From Actinomadura opuntiae (GTDB lineage Bacteria; Actinomycetota; Actinomycetes; Streptosporangiales; Streptosporangiaceae), in the NCBI RefSeq assembly GCF_030283205.1, contig NZ_JASNWF010000007.1, positions 62,001 to 126,000 on the forward strand: a stretch of DNA of 64,000 bases. The letters are read 5' to 3'. This document shows positions 55,702-63,996 of this stretch, one piece after another; the stretch's first letter is position 1; the number at the start of each line of letters is the position of its first letter. The notes below the pieces were generated by a model, which had not been told where the DNA came from, did not search any database, and worked only from the letters and a program-made list of their open reading frames with translations. The translations under genes and the position numbers were made by a program.

Positions 55702-56531
55702 CCGCCACCGAGGCCCGCGGCGCCACCGCGCCGCAGGCCGCTACGGACCGCCCCCGGCGCCGCGGTGTCTGGATCTTCCTCGCGGCGGCGACCGCGATCG
55801 TGATGGTGGCGCCCGTCTGCCTGGTGACGTGGGGGCGCGCCATGCGGCGGACCGCGGAGTACGCCACCCCCTACCACCAGGCGATCACGGAACTGCGGCT
55901 CGACGCCGGAAGCTCCGAGGTGTCGGTCGGGACCGGCCCGGACGGCCAGGCGCGGGTGTACAAGCGGCTGAGCTGGGTGCTGCACAAGCCGGTCGTGACG
56001 GAGACGGTCAAGGACGGCGTGCTGTCGATCGTCTCCAGGTGCCCCCGGTCGATGGGGCTCTACGACGAGTGGGAATGCGGCGCCGACATCGACGTCCGGG
56101 TGCCGGCCGGCGTGCGGGTCTCGGCCAGGTCGGGCTCGGGGGAGATCACCGTGCGCGGGATCGCGGGCGCCCTGGACCTGCGGACCGGGTCGGGGGAGAT
56201 CGGAGTGGCCGACGCGCGGGGCGCGCTGCGGGCGCGGGTCGGCTCGGGGACGATCCGCGGCACCGGCCTCGCCTCGCCGGAGACGCGGGTGGACGTGGGC
56301 GCCGGCGAGCTCGACCTGCGCTACACCGAGCCGCCGCGGCTCGTGGACCTCACGTCCGGTGCCGGCTCGGTGAAGGTCATCGTGCCGGCGGGCTCCCACT
56401 ACCGGGTGCAGGGCTGGACCGGCTCGGGTGGCACGCATCTCAACCCCGCCCTCGTCGACGACCGCTCCGACCGGCTGATCTCGGTCCGCAGCGGCTCGGG
56501 CGCGTCCTACGTCGACTACCGCGACGACTGA
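55698..56531 (+). CDS. DUF4097-type beta-repeat membrane-anchored protein
   Basis: The 277-residue protein has one membrane helix (GVWIFLAAATAIVMVAPVCLV) and an outer right-handed beta-repeat domain. The domain shows repeated ITVRGIAGALDLRTGSGEI-like units, with G-S-G-E/G-S-G-T turns. DUF4097 proteins are typically coupled to a two-component system and are thought to report or modulate envelope state. Its ATG overlaps the regulator stop, so all three products are made together. No enzyme motif is visible. Confidence 0.85.
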   Translation: MTATEARGATAPQAATDRPRRRGVWIFLAAATAIVMVAPVCLVTWGRAMRRTAEYATPYHQAITELRLDAGSSEVSVGTGPDGQARVYKRLSWVLHKPVVTETVKDGVLSIVSRCPRSMGLYDEWECGADIDVRVPAGVRVSARSGSGEITVRGIAGALDLRTGSGEIGVADARGALRARVGSGTIRGTGLASPETRVDVGAGELDLRYTEPPRLVDLTSGAGSVKVIVPAGSHYRVQGWTGSGGTHLNPALVDDRSDRLISVRSGSGASYVDYRDD

Positions 56532-56669
56532 CCACCCCCGGCCCGCACTGCTCGGGCGAAGCGCCCGGCCGGCCGGCCGCGCGCCCCGCGGCGTGCGGCC
56601 GGCCTTGGGCGTCGCCCGCGGAGGAGGGGCAGAAGGCGCTGACCGGCCGGTTCTCGGCGTTGCGGCGAT

Positions 56670-56698
56670 TTGCGTCATTTGTCGTTGGTTGGTTGACT
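56670..56698 (+). promoter_or_regulatory. Promoter-like sequence for the leader ORF upstream of metNIQ
   Basis: TTGCGT (56670-56675), a 17-bp spacer and TTGACT (56693-56698) are followed 6 nt later by ATG 56705. Geometry matches a leaderless start. The -10 departs from TAnnnT at position 2, so it is only probable. Confidence 0.45.
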
Positions 56699-56704
56699 GA
56701 TGAC

Positions 56705-56794
56705 ATGAGCCTCGTACGTCCCCGCCGTGAGCGCGGCCCGCTGATCCCGCGGGCCATGCGGCGTACGTGCTGCCGGCGAATGTGTGACCGCTGA
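56705..56794 (+). CDS. Short cysteine-rich leader peptide (29 aa) upstream of metNIQ
   Basis: A 29-residue frame starts MSLVRPRRERG and ends MRRTCCRRMCDR. It has no ribosome site, and its ATG lies 6 nt behind a promoter-like hexamer. It has three cysteines in its last eight residues and nine arginines overall. Leaderless short ORFs with cysteine runs are known cysteine-responsive attenuators before sulphur operons in mycobacteria (established in that group). Here it precedes a methionine/sulphur transporter operon by about 380 nt. I infer an attenuator role; proof is lacking. Confidence 0.55.
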   Translation: MSLVRPRRERGPLIPRAMRRTCCRRMCDR

Positions 56795-56910
56795 GGGCCC
56801 CCGCCTGAGCCTCGCGCCCCGAAGCGAGCGAACTCCGAGACCCGAGTCGCGCATGAACATCCAACGCCACCTGCTGAGCCACGCCCCGTACCCCCCTGGT
56901 CGGACCTGAC

Positions 56911-56940
56911 CGGCCGCGCGCCCGAACGAGCGCGAGGCCG
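56911..56940 (+). terminator. Hairpin in the metN leader, possible attenuator structure
   Basis: CGGCCgCGCGC pairs with GCGCGaGGCCG across an 8-nt loop (56911-56940), about 115 nt behind the leader ORF and 235 nt before metN. It is GC-only with no T-tract. The rest of the 380-nt leader (56795-57174) holds no convincing gene or recognised riboswitch. Confidence 0.4.
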
Positions 56941-57174
56941 CCGCCTGCGGGCCCGGCCGCTCGGCCGGACCCGTCGAGGCCATCGTCGGGCGGCCGTCCG
57001 GGACGCGGAAGTGGAATCGCGTTCTGTGGATAACCGCCGGAGCGGCCCGCGCGGCCCGGCCCCCGCACGTCCGGGCTCCGCCGCTCGCTGACCGGGCACG
57101 CCTCCAGGGCGGACCCGTCCACCACCCGCACCGCCGCCGGCTCCGGCGGCGCCCGTCCGCACGGATGATTCTCT

Positions 57175-58242
57175 GTGATTCAGATCGAAAAACTTCGGAA
57201 GGTGCACCGCGCCCGCGGGCGCGAGGTGACCGCCGTCGACGGCGTCGACCTGACCGTCCGCGAGGGCGAGGTCTTCGGCGTGCTCGGCCCGAGCGGCGCC
57301 GGCAAGAGCACCCTGCTGCGCTGCGTCAACCTGCTGGAACGCCCGGACGAGGGCCGCGTCGTGGTCGGCGGGCGCGACCTGCTCGCGCTGCGCGGGGCCG
57401 AGCTGCGCCGCGCCCGCCAGGGCATCGGCATGATCCACCAGCACTTCGGCCTGCTCGGCAGCCGGACGGTGGCCGGCAACGTCGCGTTCCCGCTGGAGGT
57501 CATGGGCGTCCCGCGCGCCGAGCGCGCCGGACGCGTCGCCGAGCTGCTGGACCTGGTCGGGCTCACCGGGCACGCCAGGGCCTACCCGGCGCAGATCTCC
57601 GGCGGCCAGAAGCAGCGCGTCGGCATCGCCCGGGCGCTCGCCGGGCGCCCCCAGGTGCTCCTGTCGGACGAGGCGACCTCGGCGCTCGACCCGGAGACCA
57701 CCGCCTCGATCCTGGAGCTGCTGCGCGACCTGAACCGCCGCCTCGGCCTGACCGTGCTGCTGATCACCCACGAGATGGACGTGGTCAAGCGGATCTGCGA
57801 CTCGGCCGCGGTGATGCGCGACGGCCGGTTCACCGAGTCGGGGCCGGTGACCGAGCTGCTGGCGCGGCCCGGGTCCGAACTGGCGCGCGGGCTGTTCCCG
57901 CTTCCGGCCGCCGAGCCCCGCGACGGCACGACCCTCGTCGAGGTCACCTTCGTGGGCGGGACGACCGACCAGCCGTTCGTGACGGCGCTGGCCCGCAAGT
58001 TCTCGCTGGACGTCAACATCCTCGGCGGCGCCGTCGAGACGGTCGGCGGCGAGCGGGTCGGCCGCCTCCAGCTCGAGCTGCCGGGGGACCCGTCGGTGAA
58101 CGCGGCCCAGCTGGCGTTCCTGCGCGAGTCCGGCCTGACCGTCGAGGTCAGGACGCCCGCGACGCGTCCGGGCGCCCACGGCGGGACGCCGTCGCCCTCC
58201 GCCCACCCGATCACCGAGCCCGCCGAGGAGGACGCCCGATGA
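57175..58242 (+). CDS. metN: Methionine ABC transporter ATP-binding protein MetN
   Basis: The 355-residue protein has Walker A GPSGAGKSTLLRCVNLLERP, Q-loop MIHQHFGLLGSRTVAGNVAFPL, signature ISGGQKQRVGIARAL, Walker B VLLSDEATSALDPE and H-loop LLITHEMDVVKRI. The C-terminal 100 residues are a NIL regulatory domain (TTLVEVTFVGGTTDQPFVTALARKF), which in MetN senses intracellular methionine and inhibits transport. GTG 57175. Powers uptake of methionine and methionine analogues. Confidence 0.94.
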   Translation: MIQIEKLRKVHRARGREVTAVDGVDLTVREGEVFGVLGPSGAGKSTLLRCVNLLERPDEGRVVVGGRDLLALRGAELRRARQGIGMIHQHFGLLGSRTVAGNVAFPLEVMGVPRAERAGRVAELLDLVGLTGHARAYPAQISGGQKQRVGIARALAGRPQVLLSDEATSALDPETTASILELLRDLNRRLGLTVLLITHEMDVVKRICDSAAVMRDGRFTESGPVTELLARPGSELARGLFPLPAAEPRDGTTLVEVTFVGGTTDQPFVTALARKFSLDVNILGGAVETVGGERVGRLQLELPGDPSVNAAQLAFLRESGLTVEVRTPATRPGAHGGTPSPSAHPITEPAEEDAR

Positions 58243-58895
58243 GCTGGGACGAGGTCATGCCGCTGCTGTGGCCCGCCACCCGCGAGACGCTCTACATGAC
58301 CGCGGTGGCGACGCTGTTCACCGCCGTGCTCGGGCTGCTGCTCGGCGTGCTGCTGGTGGTCACCGAGCGCGGGGGGCTGCTGCCCGCGCCGCCGGTCAAC
58401 AAGGTCCTTGGCGTGGTGGTCAACATCGGCCGGTCGCTGCCGTTCCTGATCCTGATGGTGGCGATCATCCCCTTCACCCGCGTCGTGGTGGGCACCAGCA
58501 TCGGCAACGCCGCCGCGATCGTCCCGCTGACCGTCGGCGCCATCCCGTTCTACGCGCGGCTCGTCGAGATCGCGCTGCGCGAGGTCGATCCCGGTGTGAT
58601 CGCCGCCGCGGACGCCATGGGCGCGACCCGCCGGCAGATCGTCGGCAAGGTGCTGCTGCGCGAGGCCCGGCCCGGCCTGGTGTCCGGGCTGACCGTCACC
58701 GTGATCGCGCTGATCGGCTACACCGCGATGGCCGGCACGGTCGGCGGCGGCGGGCTCGGCAACCTCGCCGTCACCTACGGCTACGAGCGCTTCGAGACGA
58801 AGGTCATGGTCGCGACCGTGCTGCTGCTCGTCGTCCTCGTCCTGATCATCCAGGCGGCGGGGGACCTCGTCGCCCGGCGCCTGTCCCACAAGTGA
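58239..58895 (+). CDS. metI: Methionine ABC transporter permease MetI
   Basis: The 218-residue protein has five membrane helices and the EAA-like loop between helices 3 and 4 (ALREVDPGVIAAADAMGATRRQIVGKVLLREARPGL). This is the classic MetI/binding-protein-dependent permease form. Its ATG overlaps the metN stop (ATGA). Length equals that of known MetI. Together with MetN it forms the membrane translocator. Confidence 0.95.
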   Translation: MSWDEVMPLLWPATRETLYMTAVATLFTAVLGLLLGVLLVVTERGGLLPAPPVNKVLGVVVNIGRSLPFLILMVAIIPFTRVVVGTSIGNAAAIVPLTVGAIPFYARLVEIALREVDPGVIAAADAMGATRRQIVGKVLLREARPGLVSGLTVTVIALIGYTAMAGTVGGGGLGNLAVTYGYERFETKVMVATVLLLVVLVLIIQAAGDLVARRLSHK

Positions 58896-58927
58896 CACCG
58901 CTCTCTCCGCACAGAAAGGCACTCCTC

Positions 58928-59743
58928 GTGCTTCGCAAGATCACCATCGCGCTCGCCTCCCTCGGCCTGGTCGCGGGCCTGGCGGCCTGCGGCTCCTCGG
59001 GGGCGTCCGACGATCCGGACGCCCCGCTGAAGGTCGCCGTCAACCCCGTTCCGCACGGCGACATCCTGAAGTACGTCAAGGACAATCTGGCGGGCAAGGC
59101 GGGGCTGAAGCTGGACATCGTGACCTTCGACGACTACCAGCAGCCGAACACCGCGCTGAAGGAGAAGCAGGTCACGGCCAACTACTTCCAGCACGTGCCC
59201 TTCATGCAGGAGTACGAGAAGAAGTCCGGGGCCAAGCTGACGTTCGTCGCGCCCGTGCACCTGGAGCCGCTCGGCGTGTACTCCAAGAAGGTGAAGAGCC
59301 TGCAGGCCCTCTCGCAGAACGCGACCGTGGCGGTGCCCAACGACCCGGCGAACGAGGGGCGCTCGCTGAAGCTGCTCGCCGACAACGGTCTGCTGACGCT
59401 GAAGCCGGGCGCGCCCACGAGCGCCACCGAGAAGGACATCGCGAGCAACCCCAAGCACCTGAAGTTCAAGCCGCTGAAGGCCGCGCAGCTGCCCCGCTCG
59501 CTCGGCGACGTTGACGCGGCGGTCATCAACGGCAACTACGCGCTGGAGGCGAACCTGTCGCCGGCCAAGGACGCGCTCGTCGCCGAGAAGCCGGAGGGCA
59601 ACCCCTACGCCAACGGCATCGTCACGCTGCCGGAGAACGCGAACGACCCGCGCGTGAAGAAGCTCGTGCAGCTGCTGCGCGGGCCCGAGGTGCGCAAGTT
59701 CGTGCAGGACAAGTACAAGGGCTCGGTGCTGATGGCGTCCTAA
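58928..59743 (+). CDS. metQ: Methionine-binding lipoprotein MetQ (NLPA family)
   Basis: The 271-residue protein has a lipoprotein signal peptide (KITIALASLGLVAGLAAC) with the lipobox LAAC near residue 21. The NLPA domain follows: LKVAVNPVPHGDILKYVK, VTFDDYQQPNTALKEKQVTANYFQHVPF, and ING-NYAL near residue 200. It would be the outer-surface receptor of the importer. GTG 58928 has GAAAGG upstream. Third gene of metNIQ, 32 nt behind metI. Confidence 0.95.
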   Translation: MLRKITIALASLGLVAGLAACGSSGASDDPDAPLKVAVNPVPHGDILKYVKDNLAGKAGLKLDIVTFDDYQQPNTALKEKQVTANYFQHVPFMQEYEKKSGAKLTFVAPVHLEPLGVYSKKVKSLQALSQNATVAVPNDPANEGRSLKLLADNGLLTLKPGAPTSATEKDIASNPKHLKFKPLKAAQLPRSLGDVDAAVINGNYALEANLSPAKDALVAEKPEGNPYANGIVTLPENANDPRVKKLVQLLRGPEVRKFVQDKYKGSVLMAS

Positions 59744-59839
59744 GGGCGGGGCGTCCGCGAGCGGAGCGCGCCGAAGGCGACGCGATTTGTCCGCCCGTCC
59801 TGATAGACCATGGGCCCGACGAACTCGCGAAAGGGACCC
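59744..59839. other. Intergenic gap between metQ and the STM401x operon
   Basis: About 96 nt, with GGGCGG and CCGCCC elements (about 59747 and 59790) that could pair weakly over a long loop. I see no strong terminator and no certain promoter; read-through from metQ into the next operon is possible. Confidence 0.4.
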
Positions 59840-60811
59840 ATGGGCGTTTACCAGCATCTCGAGGAATACGCCGGCCTTCCGGTGGCCGCCTTCACCTGCG
59901 AGACGGGGGTGGCGGACGAGGACGAAGACGGCGCGACCGGCGGGCAGGGGACCGGCGAGGATCTCCCGCCCGCCGGCGAGGCCGCCTGGTACGTCGGGAC
60001 GATGTTCGACGAGGAGTCCTTCGCCGACACTTTCGCGCGCTTCCTGGAGACCGTCGACACGCGCGAGATCACGGCGCTCGTCATCGGCTACTGGGGCGCG
60101 TCCTACGACGAAAGCACGTCCGACCCGGTGGCACTGCTGACCGCCAGCGCCGCCGCGTTCCCGAAGTTGAAGGCGCTCTTCCTCGGTGACATCACCGGGG
60201 AGGAGGCGGAGATTTCCTGGATCGAGCACGGCGACATCTCGCCGCTGTTCACCGCTTTCCCGCAGCTGGAGCGCTTCGAGATCCGCGGTGCGCAGGGTCT
60301 CGTGCTGTCCTCGATCAACAGCGCACACCTGCGCGTGCTGCGCTTCGAGTCGGGCGGGCTGCCCGCACGGATCGTCCAGGCCGTGGGCGCGAGCGAGCTG
60401 CCGAACCTGGAGCACCTCGACCTGTGGCTCGGCGAGGACAACTACGGCGGCGACGCGACCGTCGCGGACCTGGCCCCGCTGCTGTCGGGCGAGCGGCTGC
60501 CCGCGCTGCGCCACCTCGGCCTGGAGGACAGCCAGATCCAGGACGAGATCGCCACGGCGGTCGCGGGCGCGCCCATCGTGGCGCGGCTGGAGTCGCTGAG
60601 CCTGGCGATGGGCATCCTCACCGACCAGGGCGCGGAGGCGCTGCTGTCCGGGCAGCCCCTCACCCACCTGCGCAAGCTGGACCTGCACCACCACTTCCTG
60701 TCCGATGCCATGGTGGAGCGGGTGAAGGCCGCGCTCCCCGGCGTCGACGTCGACCTGAGCGAGCAGGAGAAGCCGGACGGCGAATGGCACTACATCGCGG
60801 TGTCGGAGTGA
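59840..60811 (+). CDS. STM4015 family LRR-like protein
   Basis: The 323-residue protein starts MGVYQHLEEYAGLPVAAF and has an acidic, Gly-rich loop near residue 25-45. Leucine-rich repeat-like strands follow (LEHLDLWLG, LRHLGLEDSQIQD, LESLSLAMGILTDQGAEALL, LRKLDLHHHFLSDAMVERV). This is the STM4015 family of unknown function. LRRs suggest a protein-binding or substrate-presenting role in a complex with the next genes. First gene of the operon in the window. An ATG at 59810 is an alternative start; 59840 is family-like. Confidence 0.8.
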   Translation: MGVYQHLEEYAGLPVAAFTCETGVADEDEDGATGGQGTGEDLPPAGEAAWYVGTMFDEESFADTFARFLETVDTREITALVIGYWGASYDESTSDPVALLTASAAAFPKLKALFLGDITGEEAEISWIEHGDISPLFTAFPQLERFEIRGAQGLVLSSINSAHLRVLRFESGGLPARIVQAVGASELPNLEHLDLWLGEDNYGGDATVADLAPLLSGERLPALRHLGLEDSQIQDEIATAVAGAPIVARLESLSLAMGILTDQGAEALLSGQPLTHLRKLDLHHHFLSDAMVERVKAALPGVDVDLSEQEKPDGEWHYIAVSE

Positions 60812-60833
60812 GCGCCCGCGCCGCGGTGGCCGG

Positions 60834-61919
60834 ATGAGGTTCGTCGTGGTCGGGACGCCGGGCGACCGGCGTCCCGCGATGTTCGCGCGCGCGTGCCGGT
60901 CGTGCGGCCTGCCCGAGCCTAGAGTCATCGCCTGGACGGATGTCCTGCGCGGCGCAAGCATCGTGCTCGACCCCGGTGACGTGCTCCGCATCGACTCTCC
61001 AGGCGAGGACCCGGCGGCGGACGCGCTCTTGCGAGGGCCCGGTGACCCGTCTCGTGTCGGCGGCGGTGGACGCTGGTACGCGACGTTCACTACGGCGCTG
61101 GAGCGAATCCAGGACGCCGCCGCGCGCGCGGGCGCCCGCCTCCTCGGCGACGTCGAGGAGATCGCGGTCATGTTCGACAAGCGCCGGTCGCACACGCGGA
61201 TGGCGGCGCAGGACGTGCCCGTTCCGCGCGCGCTTCCACCGGTGAGCTCCTATGCGGAACTGCGCGCGCACATGGACGAACTAGGTGAGCGAAGGGTTTT
61301 CCTTAAGCCGGTGCACGGGTCGTCGGCGTCCGGGGTCGTGGCCTTGCAGACCGCGCCGGGCGGCCGCGTACGGGCCGTCACGTCGGCCGCCATGGGCGAG
61401 GGCGGTCTGTTCAACTCGTTGCGGGTCCGCGCCTATGAAACGGAGCGGGAGGTCGCGGCCCTTGTCAACGCCCTCACGCCCGACGGGCTGCACGTAGAGC
61501 GCTGGCTGCCCAAGGCGTCGCTCGGCGGCCGGGTGTTCGACCTGCGGGTCGTCGTTATCGGCGGTACCCCTACGCACGCGGTCGCCCGTACAAGCCGCAA
61601 CCCCATGACCAATCTGCACCTCGGTGGCACGAGAGGCGACATGACAGCGGTCCGGCGCGCGCTCGGGCCGGAAGGCTGGCGCCGGGCGCTGGACGTGTGC
61701 GCGCGGGCGGCGGCATGTTTCCCGCGGAGCCCGATGGTGGGCGTCGACCTGCTCGTCCTGCAGGGCATGAAGCGGTTCGCCGTCTGCGAGGTCAACGCGT
61801 TCGGCGATCTGCTTCCCGGGCTCACCGGCCTTGACGGCGGCCCGGCGGAAGGACTCGACACCTACACTGCCCAGGTCAGAGCAGCTTTGTCGGAGATCGC
61901 GCCCGCATGTACGACATGA
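60834..61919 (+). CDS. STM4014 family ATP-grasp-like protein
   Basis: The 361-residue protein has features of the ATP-grasp fold. ARLLGDVEEIAVMFDKRRSHTRMA opens the B-domain region. RRVFLKPVHGSSASGVVAL is a typical adenine/phosphate loop. RVFDLRVVVIGGTPTHAVARTS and MVGVDLLVLQGMKRFAVCEVNAFGDLLPGL place metal-binding acids at the right end. ATP-grasp enzymes join a carboxylate to an amine or thiol with ATP. That would suit modification of a peptide or metabolite. 22 nt behind the STM4015 gene; its stop overlaps the next gene. Confidence 0.82.
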   Translation: MRFVVVGTPGDRRPAMFARACRSCGLPEPRVIAWTDVLRGASIVLDPGDVLRIDSPGEDPAADALLRGPGDPSRVGGGGRWYATFTTALERIQDAAARAGARLLGDVEEIAVMFDKRRSHTRMAAQDVPVPRALPPVSSYAELRAHMDELGERRVFLKPVHGSSASGVVALQTAPGGRVRAVTSAAMGEGGLFNSLRVRAYETEREVAALVNALTPDGLHVERWLPKASLGGRVFDLRVVVIGGTPTHAVARTSRNPMTNLHLGGTRGDMTAVRRALGPEGWRRALDVCARAAACFPRSPMVGVDLLVLQGMKRFAVCEVNAFGDLLPGLTGLDGGPAEGLDTYTAQVRAALSEIAPACTT

Positions 61920-62707
61920 ACGGGGTCATCGGCAGCCATGACGTGCTGCTGGTGACGCTCGACACCCTGCGCTACGACGTGGCCGCCGAACTGGCCGCCG
62001 CCGGTGAGACGCCCACCCTGGCCTCGTTCCTGCCCGGGGGCCGTTGGGAGCGCCGCCACACGCCGGGCAGCTTCACCTATGCCGCGCACGCCGCGATGCT
62101 GGCCGGCTTCCTGCCCACGCCCGCGTCCCCCGGCCCGCATCCACGGCTGTTCGCGGGGACGTTTCCGGGTAGCGAGACGACCGCCGCCGGTACCTGGACG
62201 TTCGACGCCGCTGACCTGCCCACCGGACTCGCGTCCGCCGATTACCACACGGTGTGCGTCGGCGGCGTCGGCTTCTTCAACAAGCTCACCCCGCTCGGGT
62301 CCGTCCTGCCGTCGTTGTTCGCCGAAAGCCATTGGGAACCCGAGTTCGGCGTGACCGATCCGGCGTCGCTGCCCAACCAGATCGACCGGATAGCCGACGT
62401 CATGGCGCGCCTGCCCGCCGAGCGCCGCCTGTTCCTCCTGCTGAACGTCGCGTCCCTGCACCAGCCCAACTGGTTCTACCTGGACGGCGCCACGCGCGCG
62501 CACGGGGACACGCGCGCCAGCCACGCCGCCGCGCTACGCCACGTCGACGCTCACATAGGGCGCTTGTTCGAGTTGATGCGCCGTCCATGCTTCGTCATCG
62601 TCTGTTCCGACCACGGCACAGCGTACGGAGAGGACGGCCACACCGGTCACCGCATCGGCCACGAGGTCGTGTGGACCGTTCCGTACGGGGAGTTCGTTCT
62701 GCCGTGA
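61916..62707 (+). CDS. STM4013/SEN3800 family hydrolase (alkaline phosphatase-like fold)
   Basis: The 263-residue protein has the metal-site motif VTLDTLRYDV near residue 12 and the second motif CSDHGTAYGEDGHTGHRIGHEV at the end, as in the sulfatase/phosphodiesterase (alkaline phosphatase) superfamily. The substrate-binding serine or threonine is probably in TPGSFTYAAHAAMLAGF. It would hydrolyse or transfer a phosphate or sulphate ester. ATG 61916 overlaps the STM4014 stop (ATGA); ATG 61907 is possible. It is coupled to both neighbours. Confidence 0.83.
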   Translation: MNGVIGSHDVLLVTLDTLRYDVAAELAAAGETPTLASFLPGGRWERRHTPGSFTYAAHAAMLAGFLPTPASPGPHPRLFAGTFPGSETTAAGTWTFDAADLPTGLASADYHTVCVGGVGFFNKLTPLGSVLPSLFAESHWEPEFGVTDPASLPNQIDRIADVMARLPAERRLFLLLNVASLHQPNWFYLDGATRAHGDTRASHAAALRHVDAHIGRLFELMRRPCFVIVCSDHGTAYGEDGHTGHRIGHEVVWTVPYGEFVLP

Positions 62708-63996
62708 CCACCACCGCCCCTTACCAGGCATACGTCTACGCCTATCCGCACAAGACCGCGTACCGGCCGCTGGAACCCGAGCCCTCCTTGCAAAAGGTAT
62801 GGACGGCAGAACCATCGGACTCGCTGTTCCTCTACATGCACGTGCCCTTCTGCGAGATGCGGTGCGGCTTCTGCAACCTCTTCACGCGCACGGGCGCTCC
62901 CGAAGAACTGACGGGCGCGTATCTGGACGCCCTCGACCGCCAGGCGACCGCCGTACTGGACGCACTGGGCGGCGGCGCATCGTTCGCCACCGCGGCCTTC
63001 GGCGGCGGAACCCCCACCTATTTCACCGCTGCGGAACTGGAACGGCTCTGCGACATCGCCGGCAGGTTCCCCGGATTCGGCAAGGGGCCGCTCGGTGTGG
63101 AGACGTCTCCGGCGACGGCTACGACCGACCGGTTGACCGTGCTCGCCGAACGCGGCACCACCCGGGTCTCCATCGGTGTGCAGAGCTTCATCGACGAGGA
63201 GGCCCGCGCCGCGGTGCGCCCCCAGAAACGCGCCGAAGTGGAGGCGGCTCTCGACCGGATCCGCGCCGTCGGTTTCCCGACGCTCAACATCGACCTCATC
63301 TACGGCATCGACGGCCAGACGCCCGCGACGTGGCTGCATTCCTTGAACGCCGCGTTGGAATGGCGCCCGGAGGAGCTCTACCTCTACCCGCTCTATGTCC
63401 GCCCGCTCACCGGCCTGGGACGGCGCGCGCAGGACTGGGACGACCAGCGCCTCGCCCTGTACCGGCTCGGCCGGGACCATCTCTTGAGCGAAGGCTATGA
63501 GCAGGTGTCGATGCGCATGTTCCGGCGGCCGGAAGGGGTGACCGGCGGCACCGAATACTGCTGCCAGACCGACGGGATGGTCGGCTTGGGTTGCGGAGCG
63601 CGCTCGTACACGGCCGGTCTGCATTACTCCTTCGAGTACGCGGTAGAGCAGCGACACGTCCGGTCCATCATCGACGATTATGTGCGCGAGGACGATTTCG
63701 CCACGGCACGGGTCGGCTTCGAACTGGACGCCGGGGAACAGCGCCGCCGCCATTTCCTCCAGTCGCTCCTACAGACGAGCGGGCTCGACCGCAGCTCCTA
63801 CAGGACACGATTCGGCACCGAGCCCTGCGACGACTTCTCCGTGGAACTGGCGCCGTTCGACGACCTCGGCTGGCTGGAGACCACGGAGACGACTCTCAGA
63901 CTGACCCCCGAGGGGCTCGCCCATTCCGACGCCATCGGACCGGCGCTGTTCTCCCGACGCGTGAGGGAATCGATGGCCTCGTACAAGGCGCGCTGA
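62704..63996 (+). CDS. STM4012 family radical SAM protein (HemN-like)
   Basis: The 430-residue protein has the radical SAM CxxxCxxC cluster in HVPFCEMRCGFCNLFTR near residue 50. The SAM-binding stretch is FGGGTPTYFTAAELERL, then RVSIGVQSFIDEEARAAV and LNIDLIYGIDGQT, as in HemN-like enzymes. A CCQTDGMVGLGCGARSYTAG segment and a winged-helix-like end follow. It would generate a 5'-deoxyadenosyl radical; substrate unknown. GTG 62704 overlaps the previous stop (GTGA). The next gene begins at ATG 63996-63998 within a TGATG overlap, probably the STM4011-type radical SAM partner. Confidence 0.85.
   Translation: MTTTAPYQAYVYAYPHKTAYRPLEPEPSLQKVWTAEPSDSLFLYMHVPFCEMRCGFCNLFTRTGAPEELTGAYLDALDRQATAVLDALGGGASFATAAFGGGTPTYFTAAELERLCDIAGRFPGFGKGPLGVETSPATATTDRLTVLAERGTTRVSIGVQSFIDEEARAAVRPQKRAEVEAALDRIRAVGFPTLNIDLIYGIDGQTPATWLHSLNAALEWRPEELYLYPLYVRPLTGLGRRAQDWDDQRLALYRLGRDHLLSEGYEQVSMRMFRRPEGVTGGTEYCCQTDGMVGLGCGARSYTAGLHYSFEYAVEQRHVRSIIDDYVREDDFATARVGFELDAGEQRRRHFLQSLLQTSGLDRSSYRTRFGTEPCDDFSVELAPFDDLGWLETTETTLRLTPEGLAHSDAIGPALFSRRVRESMASYKAR

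Noticed and set aside
56840..56910. Second small ORF in the metN leader starting MNIQRHLL
   Set aside because: It lacks a promoter-like hexamer or ribosome site and has no cysteine or methionine run, so I do not consider it a leader peptide.
56795..57174. SAM or S-box riboswitch in the metN leader
   Set aside because: I could not find the conserved core helices or K-turn sequences of known SAM riboswitches; only GC-rich hairpins are present.
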